Program-made: the position numbers and the translations under genes | In this document: one piece after another, positions 7,465 to 13,035 of the stretch | How positions within the stretch are numbered: position 1 is the stretch's first letter | How the letters are laid out: each line of letters opens with the position of its first letter | DNA from: Methanosarcinales archaeon | GTDB taxonomy: Archaea > Halobacteriota > Methanosarcinia > Methanosarcinales > Methanogasteraceae | Assembly: GCA_030605805.1 (NCBI GenBank) | Contig: JAUWHQ010000128.1 | Coordinates: 1-13,035 of the forward strand | Direction of reading: 5' to 3' | Length of the DNA: 13,035 nt | The notes under the pieces: model-generated | What the model was told of the DNA's origin: nothing | The model's database searches: none | The model's input: only the letters and a program-made list of their open reading frames with translations

Positions 7465-7950
7465 ATGGAAGACGTCGAAAAGACCACTGAAGAAACCACA
7501 AAAGGCGCACCAGAGATAAAGCATCTCGTCCGCATAGTAAACACCGATCTGGACGGACACAAATCGGTGCAGTATGCGCTCACCGGATTGAAAGGTATCG
7601 GCATCAGGACAGCGAGAATTCTCGCAAACAACGCCGGAATAGAGCCCACAGAGATAATAGGATCATTGGATGACTCTGAGGTCGAAAAACTCAAGAAAAC
7701 AATCGATGATTTTGGAGCTGTGGTGCCGGCATGGATGTTAAATCGAAGAAAAGACATTGCAACCGGCAAAGACAAACATCTCATAGGTGTGGATCTGGTT
7801 CTGTCGGTGACTGATGATATAAACATCATGAAGAAGACCCGCAGTTACTGTGGCATCCGGCATGAGCGGGGTCTTCGGGTTCACGGGCAGCGGACCAGGT
7901 CAACCGGAAGATCGGGTGCCACGGTCGGCGTCAGCAGAAAACGCGCGTAA
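7465..7950 (+). CDS. rps13: 30S ribosomal protein S13 (uS13)
   Basis: Small-subunit head protein that contacts the large subunit and the P-site tRNA. The 161 residues match archaeal S13. After an acidic N-terminal extension (residues 1-17) come HLVRIVNTDLDG (20-31) and the helix-two-turn-helix core with LTGLKGIGIRTARILAN (39-55), where S13 begins to bind rRNA. The conserved basic tail includes YCGIRHERGLRVHGQRT (128-144) and STGR. The archaeal/eukaryotic insertion WMLNRRKDIATGKDKHL (90-106) separates it from bacterial S13. It is the first gene of a three-gene ribosomal cluster; rps4 begins 19 bases after its stop. Confidence 0.97.
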   Translation: MEDVEKTTEETTKGAPEIKHLVRIVNTDLDGHKSVQYALTGLKGIGIRTARILANNAGIEPTEIIGSLDDSEVEKLKKTIDDFGAVVPAWMLNRRKDIATGKDKHLIGVDLVLSVTDDINIMKKTRSYCGIRHERGLRVHGQRTRSTGRSGATVGVSRKRA

Positions 7951-7969
7951 TTAATGAATAGGTGAGTGA

Positions 7970-8545
7970 ATGGGACATCCACGTAAGCGTCATAAACAAT
8001 ACAGCACGCCAAAACATCCTTGGCAGGCTGAAAGGCTCGCAACAGAAGTTGAACTGATCAAGACTTATGGACTGCGGAATAAACGCGAGGTCTGGACCGC
8101 AGGAAGCGTTCTTCGGAAGTACCGGCGCGCTGCACGCAGGCTGCTTGCCGAATCCGCCGCAGGAAACTTTACAGGACATGTAAAGAATGAGGCAGACCAG
8201 ATCGTTGCACGTTTGCAGCGTTTTGAAATCATGCCGGCTGATACGGGTCTGACCGATATCCTGACATTCGAGGTCAAAGACGTTCTTGAACGTCGTTTGC
8301 AGACTCAAGTGTACAGACAGGGGCTTGCGCATACCCTGCGGCAGGCGCGGCAGTTTATCACACACGGACACATCGCTATCGCCGGTCGCAAAACCACGAT
8401 ACCGAGTTACCTTGTCTCGAAGGAAGAGGCGATGCAGATCGATTATTACGGAAGTTCTCCGCTTGCACACGAACTGCATCCGGAGCATCCGACGCAAGTT
8501 GCTACCGGCGAGAGTATACTGGATAGAGTAAGCGAGGAGGCTTGA
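7970..8545 (+). CDS. rps4: 30S ribosomal protein S4 (uS4)
   Basis: Primary 16S rRNA-binding protein that starts assembly of the 30S body. The 191 residues have the archaeal form: N-terminal MGHPRKRHKQY with KHPWQAERL, a helical region to about 100, then the S4 RNA-binding domain at about 105-165, seen as ERRLQTQVYRQGLAHT, RQARQFITHGHIAIAGR and IPSYLV. The C-terminus is acidic (SILDRVSEEA). The start follows GGTGAG by a short spacing of four to five bases. Only four bases separate its stop from the S11 ATG, so rps4 and rps11 are almost certainly co-transcribed. Confidence 0.97.
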   Translation: MGHPRKRHKQYSTPKHPWQAERLATEVELIKTYGLRNKREVWTAGSVLRKYRRAARRLLAESAAGNFTGHVKNEADQIVARLQRFEIMPADTGLTDILTFEVKDVLERRLQTQVYRQGLAHTLRQARQFITHGHIAIAGRKTTIPSYLVSKEEAMQIDYYGSSPLAHELHPEHPTQVATGESILDRVSEEA

Positions 8546-8549
8546 AAAG

Positions 8550-8939
8550 ATGGCAGAACAGAAATGGGCAGTTGCGCACATCCATTCGTCTTTCAACAAT
8601 ACGATCATCACGGTCACCGATCTGACCGGGGCTGAGACCGTTGCAAAATCGTCTGGCGGCATGGTCACCAAGGTGGCGCGGGACGAGGGCTCTCCCTACA
8701 TCTCGATGAAGATCGTTGCCCAGGTGGTGGAGCAGTTGAAGAACCGCGGGTTTACAGGCGTCCACATCAAGATCAGAGCCCCTGGCGGCAACAAACAGCG
8801 AAGTCCGGGACCGAGCGCACAGGCTGCCATACGTGCTTTTGCAAGGACCGGAATACGCATCGGAAGAATTGAGGACGTGACACCACTGCCACACGATGGC
8901 ACCATGTCAAAAGGCGGGCGCCGGGGCAGAAGAATCTGA
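8550..8939 (+). CDS. rps11: 30S ribosomal protein S11 (uS11)
   Basis: Small-subunit platform protein near the E site and the mRNA exit. The 129 residues are typical: WAVAHIHSSFNNTIITVTD at about 6-24, SSGGMVTKVARDEGSPY, KNRGFTGVHIKIRAPGG at about 64-80, and the archaeal C-terminus DVTPLPHDGT...GGRRGRRI. The strong ribosome-binding site GAGGAGG at 8534-8540 lies inside the end of rps4, nine bases before the ATG. In most archaea rpoD (RNA polymerase subunit D) and further ribosomal genes follow. Here the cluster ends and a 184-bp gap leads to guaA. Confidence 0.97.
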   Translation: MAEQKWAVAHIHSSFNNTIITVTDLTGAETVAKSSGGMVTKVARDEGSPYISMKIVAQVVEQLKNRGFTGVHIKIRAPGGNKQRSPGPSAQAAIRAFARTGIRIGRIEDVTPLPHDGTMSKGGRRGRRI

Positions 8940-8945
8940 TTTGGA

Positions 8946-8958
8946 TTTTTCCGATTTT
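8946..8958 (+). terminator. Possible T-rich terminator after rps11
   Basis: Two T runs, TTTTT at 8946-8950 and TTTT at 8955-8958, follow seven bases after the S11 stop. Archaeal RNA polymerase can stop at such runs without a hairpin. The runs are short, so this is tentative. Confidence 0.3.
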
Positions 8959-9123
8959 AACGATTGCCGGAACTTGTTTAGCGGGTTACTCCGGCGTTCG
9001 ATCGAGGAAAGTTGCGGATAATACATCCACGTCGATTATTTGAGGTGGGGATCGTCTGATATGCAAGAGATGTATTGGCACGCACAAGAGATGGCGAGCA
9101 GAGGATAGCGAGATACCCGGGCG

Positions 9124-10656
9124 ATGGAGAAACAACTCGTAGCTGTCATGGACTTTGGAGGGCAGTATAGCCACCTGATCGTGCGGAGGTGCAGGAACCT
9201 CGGGGTGTATGCCGAATTAATCCCGCACACCACACCATACAAAACGATCAAAGAGATGAATCCGGCGGCGGTCATTCTGTCAGGAGGTCCGTCCAGCATA
9301 TATGCAGACGGTGCCCCGGTATGCGATCCTGAAATACTCAATCTCGGAATCCCGGTACTTGGAATCTGCTACGGGGCACAATTAATCGCGCATATCATGG
9401 GTGGCGACGTTAACCGTGCAGGAATGCGCGAATACGGGAAGACCGAACTTCTTGTGGATGATAAGACAGATCTCTTCTCTGGAATTGAGGATACGGAGAT
9501 CGTCTGGATGTCACACGGGGATCTGATCCGGAGTCTGCCTGACGATTTCGATGTCATCGCGCACACCGCGGGCTCACCGGTCGCCGCATTCAGAAGGAAT
9601 CGCATCTACGGAATTCAGTTCCATATCGAGGTTGTGCACACCCCAAGGGGCGAAGATATGCTCAAAAACTTCCTCTTCTCGATATGCGGCTGCGATGCGG
9701 ACTGGAGCCCGGAATCGTTCGTCGAAAGTGCGATCAGGGAGATTAAGGAGACCGTCGGTTCTGAAAAAGTGATCCTGGGCTTGAGCGGTGGAATCGATTC
9801 CGCAACCGTCGCAGTTCTGATTCACCGCGCGATCGGGGACCTGTTGACCTGCATCTATGTTGATAACGGTCTTATGCGGAAAAACGAGACCGAAGAGATT
9901 GTACGCACGTTCAAAGACAATTTTAGGATGAATCTTGAGGTTGTCGATGCAGAGGATCGGTTTCTAAAGAGATTGCGCAAAATAAGCGATCCTGAGGAGA
10001 AACGGCAGGTGATCGGCGATGAGTTCATCCGGGTCTTTGATGAGGTCGCAGCCCGGATCAGGGATGTCGATTTTCTGGCGCAGGGCACGATCTACCCTGA
10101 TCGCATCGAGAGCGCGGCGACGTCGGATCTTGCATCCCGCATCAAGTCGCACCACAACGTTGGCGCGCTGCCCGAGGGGATGTTGCTGCGGCTGATCGAG
10201 CCGATACGGGACCTCTACAAGGATGAGGTGCGGGCGGTCGCAAGGACGCTCGGGCTGCCGGACAGCATCGTTATCCGCCACCCGTTCCCGGGTCCGGGTC
10301 TTGCTGCAAGGATTATCGGCGAGGTGACGCCTGATAAATTGCGAATCTGCCGGGACGCAAGTGCGATCGTTGAAGAAGAGCTCAGGGCATCGGGATTTTA
10401 CGATAAAACATGGCAGGCATTTGCGATGGTCGGAGACGATCTCGCGACAGGCGTTCTCGGGGATGAACGATCGCTCGGGCATCTCGTGACCATCAGAGCG
10501 GTGGAATCAGTTGAGGCGATGACTGCCGACTTTGTCAGGCTCCCATGCGACGTGCTCGAGAAGATCAGCAGCCGGATCACGAATGAGATCGGGGGTGTGA
10601 CATGGGTTGCTTATGCGATCTCGTCCAAGCCGCCGTCCACGATCGAGCCGTGCTGA
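9124..10656 (+). CDS. guaA: GMP synthase (glutamine-hydrolysing), one-chain form
   Basis: Makes GMP from XMP, glutamine and ATP, the last step of guanine nucleotide synthesis. Class I glutamine amidotransferase domain at about 5-190: oxyanion strand LSGGPSS, nucleophile Cys82 in GICYGAQ, and catalytic His167 and Glu169 in GIQFHIE. ATP pyrophosphatase domain from about 197: PP-loop LGLSGGIDSA (218-227), VDNGLMRKNE, GTIYPDRIES, KSHHNVGALPE and HPFPGPGLAARI (386-397). The dimerisation domain ends in SSKPPSTIEPC. Length (510) matches bacterial GuaA. Many euryarchaea carry two separate subunits, so the fusion is notable. The usual VYDISSKPPxTIEWE ending reads VAYAISSKPPSTIEPC here, lacking the Asp and the final Trp-Glu. 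The ATG at 9124 sits close to the conserved DFGGQYSHLI; no strong ribosome-binding site precedes it. Confidence 0.96.
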   Translation: MEKQLVAVMDFGGQYSHLIVRRCRNLGVYAELIPHTTPYKTIKEMNPAAVILSGGPSSIYADGAPVCDPEILNLGIPVLGICYGAQLIAHIMGGDVNRAGMREYGKTELLVDDKTDLFSGIEDTEIVWMSHGDLIRSLPDDFDVIAHTAGSPVAAFRRNRIYGIQFHIEVVHTPRGEDMLKNFLFSICGCDADWSPESFVESAIREIKETVGSEKVILGLSGGIDSATVAVLIHRAIGDLLTCIYVDNGLMRKNETEEIVRTFKDNFRMNLEVVDAEDRFLKRLRKISDPEEKRQVIGDEFIRVFDEVAARIRDVDFLAQGTIYPDRIESAATSDLASRIKSHHNVGALPEGMLLRLIEPIRDLYKDEVRAVARTLGLPDSIVIRHPFPGPGLAARIIGEVTPDKLRICRDASAIVEEELRASGFYDKTWQAFAMVGDDLATGVLGDERSLGHLVTIRAVESVEAMTADFVRLPCDVLEKISSRITNEIGGVTWVAYAISSKPPSTIEPC

Positions 10657-10890
10657 GGGTGTGGCGTGGCATAAGGGAGTGTGCCAATCTGAGAACAGCA
10701 CTTGAATTTGCAGAGATGGGTGCGCCGATAACGAAGGGGTAGTACTGCGGCGTCTGCATAAACAGCTATTTTCAGGAGATCACGAATGTACCCGCTCCAG
10801 ACGAGTATGGCGTACCGGAAAGACCATAGTTGACCGCCCCACATAAACACAACATTTAAGTCTGATCAATCATATAAAATAGACTTGATT
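10657..10890. other. Gap between guaA and the FlaC/D/E-like gene
   Basis: I see no convincing gene here. A possible RNA fold lies at 10710-10757: GCAGA pairs with TCTGC, and CGCCG (10723-10727) pairs with CGGCG (10748-10752), leaving an eight-base bulge on one side. Open frames on the minus strand in this stretch show no recognisable motif. The right end carries the promoter of the next gene. Confidence 0.4.
10853..10860 (+). promoter_or_regulatory. Candidate TATA box of the FlaC/D/E-like gene
   Basis: CATTTAAG within ACAACATTTAAGTC fits an archaeal box and would place the transcription start near 10880-10885. That gives a leaderless or nearly leaderless message, which agrees with the absence of a Shine-Dalgarno before ATG 10891. 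Confidence 0.4.
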
Positions 10891-12189
10891 ATGCTGGACT
10901 GGGTGGTAGGTAAGCTGAAAGGACTTGCATCTGGCAAGTCCCTTGCAAAGAAGATCGGCGGCATCAAGAAAGGATCCGAATCGCCAAGCCCCTTTGATGC
11001 ATCACCATCAGGTCCCGGCGATGCCGGCATGGGTGGCGCAAGCCCTTTTGATGCGTCACCGGACATGGGTGGTTTTGGTGGCGATATGGGGGGCATGAGT
11101 GATATGGGCGACATGGGTGATATGGGTGACATGGGCGGATTCGGTGGTGACATGGGAGACCCGGGTGGTTTTGGTGGCGATATGGGGGATATGGGCGGAT
11201 TCGGTGAGGATGGAGCACCGGACTTGGGTGCGCCATCCGGCGGAGGTGCGCCCGTGGAGAGTGAACTTGCGAAGGAGAACGCCGAGAGAATAGACGAACT
11301 GAGCAGCAAAGTCGCCAAAGTCGATGTTACGGCATCAGCGTTGCAACGGGCGACCGACGAGATGCGAGAGACGGTTAACAAGCTGGACGAGTCGGTGCTC
11401 GAACTGCTTTCGTTGTACGAGATCGTGTCCAATCAGGTAAATCCGTTCGTTGGCGAGGGCGAAGGGGATTCCGAGACCATCGAGCGATTTGACAAGGTGG
11501 AAAAGCGTATCAACGCTCTTGGCGAGAGCATCGTCATGATGCAGAACGATTTTGAGGCGGTTTCGCAGCAGACGGCAACAGGCATATCAGAGGATACAAA
11601 ATCACAGCTCGAAGGGATCAATGTCAGGTTTGATGAATTTGCAGAGATGATTGAGGCGATCCGAGGTGAAAATAGCCAATTCATCTCCGAAGAACTGGAA
11701 CGGATCGTTGCAGAAAAGATAGAAGAGATGATGCAGGATATTCCGGTGAATGCGGTTCCTGTAGAGGGTCCAGCGGGCGGTCTGGTTCCGATCGGTGCTG
11801 TCGAAGGCGAGGTCTCGGAAGCCACACTCGATGATTCCGCATGTCTAAACCATCTGGATCACAATCCGATGACTGCGGTAATACTGCTGAACTGGATCGA
11901 GTTTCTGATGGAACGCGTCGGAAGAAACAACCTCATGGATGCGCTTGATTATTACGTGGATATCGAGTGGATTGGTGAAGCTGTCAGGGATGAAATGCTT
12001 GCTTACGCTCGCGGGATTGATTATTATGTTGAAAAGCCGACATGGAGGCTTCTTCCGGAAGATCACACAAAATCACTGATTTTTATTGAGCGGTTGCGCG
12101 GGCACCGGATCGATAGAAACATGCTCAGCACCATCGAGCGCGAGATGTCGAAGGTGAAGCACGGGCTCGAAGAGTTGTACGGGATATAA
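10891..12189 (+). CDS. Archaellum accessory-like protein (FlaC + FlaD/E domains) with Met-Gly-Asp repeat tract
   Basis: Related to the ArlC/D/E (FlaC/D/E) proteins, cytosolic parts that link the archaellum motor to chemotaxis. From ATG 10891 it has 432 residues (a TTG at 10885 would add two). An amphipathic basic N-terminus (1-28) precedes a low-complexity tract (about 31-120) rich in Met, Gly and Asp. A coiled-coil FlaC-like region at about 124-188 ends in LLSLYEIVSNQVNPFVG, the clearest family mark. More predicted helix follows (196-285), then a Pro/Gly/Val linker. The FlaD/E-like domain at about 318-405 carries HNPMTAVILLNWIEFLMERVG, DALDYYVDIEWIGEAVRD and LPEDHTKSLIFIERLRG. Having both domains in one chain fits FlaD-type proteins. 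The repeat tract is not a usual part of the family. No other archaellum gene (arlB, F, G, H, I, J) is in the window, so a role outside motility is possible. Confidence 0.85.
   Translation: MLDWVVGKLKGLASGKSLAKKIGGIKKGSESPSPFDASPSGPGDAGMGGASPFDASPDMGGFGGDMGGMSDMGDMGDMGDMGGFGGDMGDPGGFGGDMGDMGGFGEDGAPDLGAPSGGGAPVESELAKENAERIDELSSKVAKVDVTASALQRATDEMRETVNKLDESVLELLSLYEIVSNQVNPFVGEGEGDSETIERFDKVEKRINALGESIVMMQNDFEAVSQQTATGISEDTKSQLEGINVRFDEFAEMIEAIRGENSQFISEELERIVAEKIEEMMQDIPVNAVPVEGPAGGLVPIGAVEGEVSEATLDDSACLNHLDHNPMTAVILLNWIEFLMERVGRNNLMDALDYYVDIEWIGEAVRDEMLAYARGIDYYVEKPTWRLLPEDHTKSLIFIERLRGHRIDRNMLSTIEREMSKVKHGLEELYGI
11029..11212 (+). repeat. Met-Gly-Asp-rich tandem repeat inside the FlaC/D/E-like gene
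   Basis: Encodes runs such as SDMGDMGDMGDMGGFGGDMG. A 26-bp stretch at 11067-11092 recurs exactly at 11163-11188, 96 bases (32 codons) later. ATGGGCGGATTCGGTG at 11131-11146 recurs at 11191-11206. Just upstream, the peptide SPFDASP occurs twice, 54 bases apart. All spacings are multiples of three, so copy number can change without breaking the frame. Confidence 0.85.
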
Positions 12190-12269
12190 TATGAAGGGGG
12201 CGCTTTCGGGATCTGTGCATGTTCGTGCTGTTGACACTGCCTAAAAATGTAGTGATTTGTCAGCACAGA

Positions 12270-12343
12270 GTGCGCAGGCGTGCCGAGCTAAATTCATACT
12301 CGCCAGTTGGTGAAAATCCAACCTGAGGAAAGGTTAGCTGGAA
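12270..12343 (+). ncRNA. Structured RNA segment resembling the 5' end of a group II intron
   Basis: Begins GTGCGC, matching the group II intron 5' consensus GUGYG. AGCTAA (12286-12291) pairs with TTAGCT (12334-12339), extended by CC/GG past one bulged G. Inside is the hairpin GTTGG (12306-12310), loop, CCAAC (12318-12322). GGCG (12277-12280) could instead pair with CGCC (12301-12304). The GGTGAAAATCC-type loop resembles early domain I of bacterial and archaeal group II introns as I recall them. No domain V or reverse transcriptase follows, so at most it is a 5' fragment. It could also be an unrelated structured RNA. Confidence 0.35.
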
Positions 12344-12403
12344 AGGCTCAACACATCGCTTACACTTTCCCAAGTGTTCCATAGGCTCAACACATCGTTT
12401 ACA
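12344..12403 (+). repeat. 21-bp direct repeat with a perfect hairpin between copies
   Basis: AGGCTCAACACATCGCTTAC(A) at 12344-12364 recurs at 12383-12403 with a single C-to-T change, 39 bases apart. Between them ACACTT (12362-12367) and AAGTGT (12372-12377) form a perfect six-base inverted repeat around TCCC. Such arrangements occur at ends of mobile elements, and the transposase remnant begins 50 bases further on. Confidence 0.75.
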
Positions 12404-12453
12404 ATTTTGAAGATCCGAGCGTCGAAAAGCTGTGATGCATCCGATGATGTGTC

Positions 12454-12859
12454 ATGGCAAAACCAAACGAACCGTGCACGGACGAGGAACGAAAACGCAT
12501 CGATGCGGTCAATCGATATCAGATGGGTGAACGCCCCTCAAAAATTTGCGAAAACGTTGGCAGATCAAGGGTGTGGCTGCGAAAGTGGATTGGAAGATAC
12601 GACAATTCCGATAAAACGAGCAAAAAGGAGTGGTTTAGGGATGAATCAGAGAGCAACCGAAGAATGTTCATAGAAAAACAGATTCGGAGGTGGAACAACT
12701 CATAATAAATGTTTGATAAGTCGCTCTATGGAAGGAAAAACCGAAGATACAAAGTATCGTTGTTATCAGTATCTCCGAGAGAAACCGGTCATATATTTAT
12801 TAGGACTACCTAACTATCCAAACCACCCAACTACACAAACCCGTTCTGAAATCAGTTAG
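12454..12859 (+). pseudogene. IS481-like transposase remnant, frameshifted and truncated
   Basis: The N-terminal helix-turn-helix part is open from ATG 12454 (TDEERKRIDAVNRYQMGE, then ICENVGRSRVWLRKWIGRY, then EWFRDES), which is typical for IS481-type transposases. The coding then jumps frame. Near 12648 a lost base moves it to a frame reading PKNVHRKTDSEVEQLIINV (12657-12713). A TGA at 12714 stands where an Arg codon (CGA) is expected. An extra T at 12717 restores KSL (12718-12726). An extra T at 12727 then leads to MEGKTEDTKYRC (12728-12763), and that frame stays open to TAG 12859 with weaker resemblance. Joined, these pieces read as one continuous transposase N-terminus. The catalytic DDE domain is missing. 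In its present state only an 83-residue DNA-binding peptide (12454-12705) could be made. Confidence 0.75.
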
Positions 12860-12893
12860 CTGTACTCCGAAATTCGATCTTACAGATAGAAAC

Positions 12894-12908
12894 CGAAAGT
12901 TTTAAATA
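12894..12908 (+). promoter_or_regulatory. Archaeal promoter (BRE and TATA box)
   Basis: TTTAAATA at 12901-12908 is a textbook archaeal TATA box. CGAAAG at 12894-12899 suits the TFB recognition element just upstream. Transcription would start near 12930, directly before the DUF2080-like frame. Confidence 0.5.
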
Positions 12909-12923
12909 TTAGGATATCCATAA

Positions 12924-13035
12924 AAATATCATACAAAGAAAGTTCCAATTCAGACCCAAACCCACCTCGAACTCGACGGAATCCATGGTTTCTTCATTCG
13001 GAAGGTAACAAAATTCGGAAATAGCGCTAAGGTCG
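12924..13035 (+). CDS. DUF2080-like transposon-associated protein, cut by the right edge, no usual start
   Basis: The frame reads LELDGIHGFFIRKVTKFG followed by NSAKV up to the window end. This matches the start of DUF2080 proteins, small putative transposon-encoded proteins common in methanogens, whose core is K-x-V-T-K-F-G-N-S followed by a V-P-K-x-Y/W stretch. The core resembles short beta-strand DNA-binding folds; the function is unknown. The frame is open only from 12924 (TAA at 12921) and contains no ATG, GTG or TTG before the conserved part. Either ATT at 12948 is used, or the start codon has been lost and this is a dying copy. The promoter at 12894-12908 is placed for a leaderless message. 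It fits the transposase remnant next to it. Confidence 0.6.

Noticed and set aside
10611..10850. Minus-strand open frame of 79 codons in the gap after guaA
   Set aside because: No recognisable motif, an unusual Trp/Cys/Arg-rich composition, overlap with the guaA end, and no ribosome-binding site; probably chance.
10866..11432. Minus-strand Pro/Ser-rich open frame opposite the FlaC/D/E-like gene
   Set aside because: It is the complement of the Met-Gly-Asp repeat, and repeats of this kind leave the other strand open by composition alone.
12344..12403. Two repeat copies separated by an 18-bp spacer, as in a minimal CRISPR array
   Set aside because: Only two copies, no further unit on either side, an unusually short spacer containing a palindrome, and no cas gene in the window.
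12431..12453. GATGATG-like box suggesting a C/D box sRNA
   Set aside because: The C box is imperfect and I see no matching D box (CTGA) at the right distance.
12374..12673. Plus-strand open frame of 99 codons overlapping the transposase remnant
   Set aside because: It runs out of frame over the clearly recognisable helix-turn-helix coding and has no family resemblance.
1..13035. tRNA or rRNA genes
   Set aside because: I looked for T-loop-like GGTTCRANYC blocks with pairing arms and for conserved rRNA stretches and found none.

Overview
The window looks archaeal, most probably from a euryarchaeal lineage of the Halobacteriota/methanogen type. The evidence is an archaeal PCNA, a Cdc48/VAT AAA ATPase, the archaeal ribosomal protein order S13-S4-S11, a PAC2-family protein, a fused ADP-forming acyl-CoA synthetase, an archaellum accessory protein of the FlaC/D/E type, and archaeal TATA-box promoters combined with clear Shine-Dalgarno sites. 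I cannot fix the genus. Remnants of an IS481-like transposase and a DUF2080 protein resemble elements I associate with methanogens and anaerobic methane oxidisers, but that is recollection and not a search result.

Layout. Positions 2-1258 hold the 3' part of a cdc48-type gene, cut by the left edge. Next comes a 12-helix MFS permease (1406-2485), possibly translated through a six-codon leader. A tightly packed minus-strand operon follows, reading leftwards from about 7280: PCNA, PAC2 protein, ADP-forming acyl-CoA synthetase (alpha-beta fusion), and a BioD-like P-loop/DRTGG protein. Its genes overlap or nearly touch. A divergent promoter region of about 200 bp separates it from the plus-strand ribosomal genes rps13, rps4 and rps11 (7465-8939). 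The expected RNA polymerase subunit gene rpoD does not follow. Instead there is a bacterial-style fused GMP synthase (9124-10656), then a gap, then an FlaC/D/E-like protein (10891-12189) with a long Met-Gly-Asp-rich repeat tract.

The last 850 bp is a mobile-element graveyard. It holds a strongly foldable RNA segment that resembles the 5' end of a group II intron, a 21-bp direct repeat with a perfect hairpin between the copies, an IS481-like transposase pseudogene in which each reading-frame break can be located, a good BRE/TATA promoter, and the beginning of a DUF2080 transposon-associated protein with no usual start codon, cut by the right edge.

How the genes work together: the core is housekeeping (replication clamp, translation, purine synthesis, protein quality control). 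The acyl-CoA synthetase and its translationally coupled DRTGG partner probably form a functional pair in acetyl/acyl-CoA energy metabolism. Cdc48 and PAC2 both belong to proteasome-related proteostasis but are not in one operon. I found no clear new defence or biosynthetic system. The best leads are the acyl-CoA synthetase/DRTGG pair inside the PCNA operon, the repeat-bearing stand-alone archaellum-like protein, and the right-edge element cluster.
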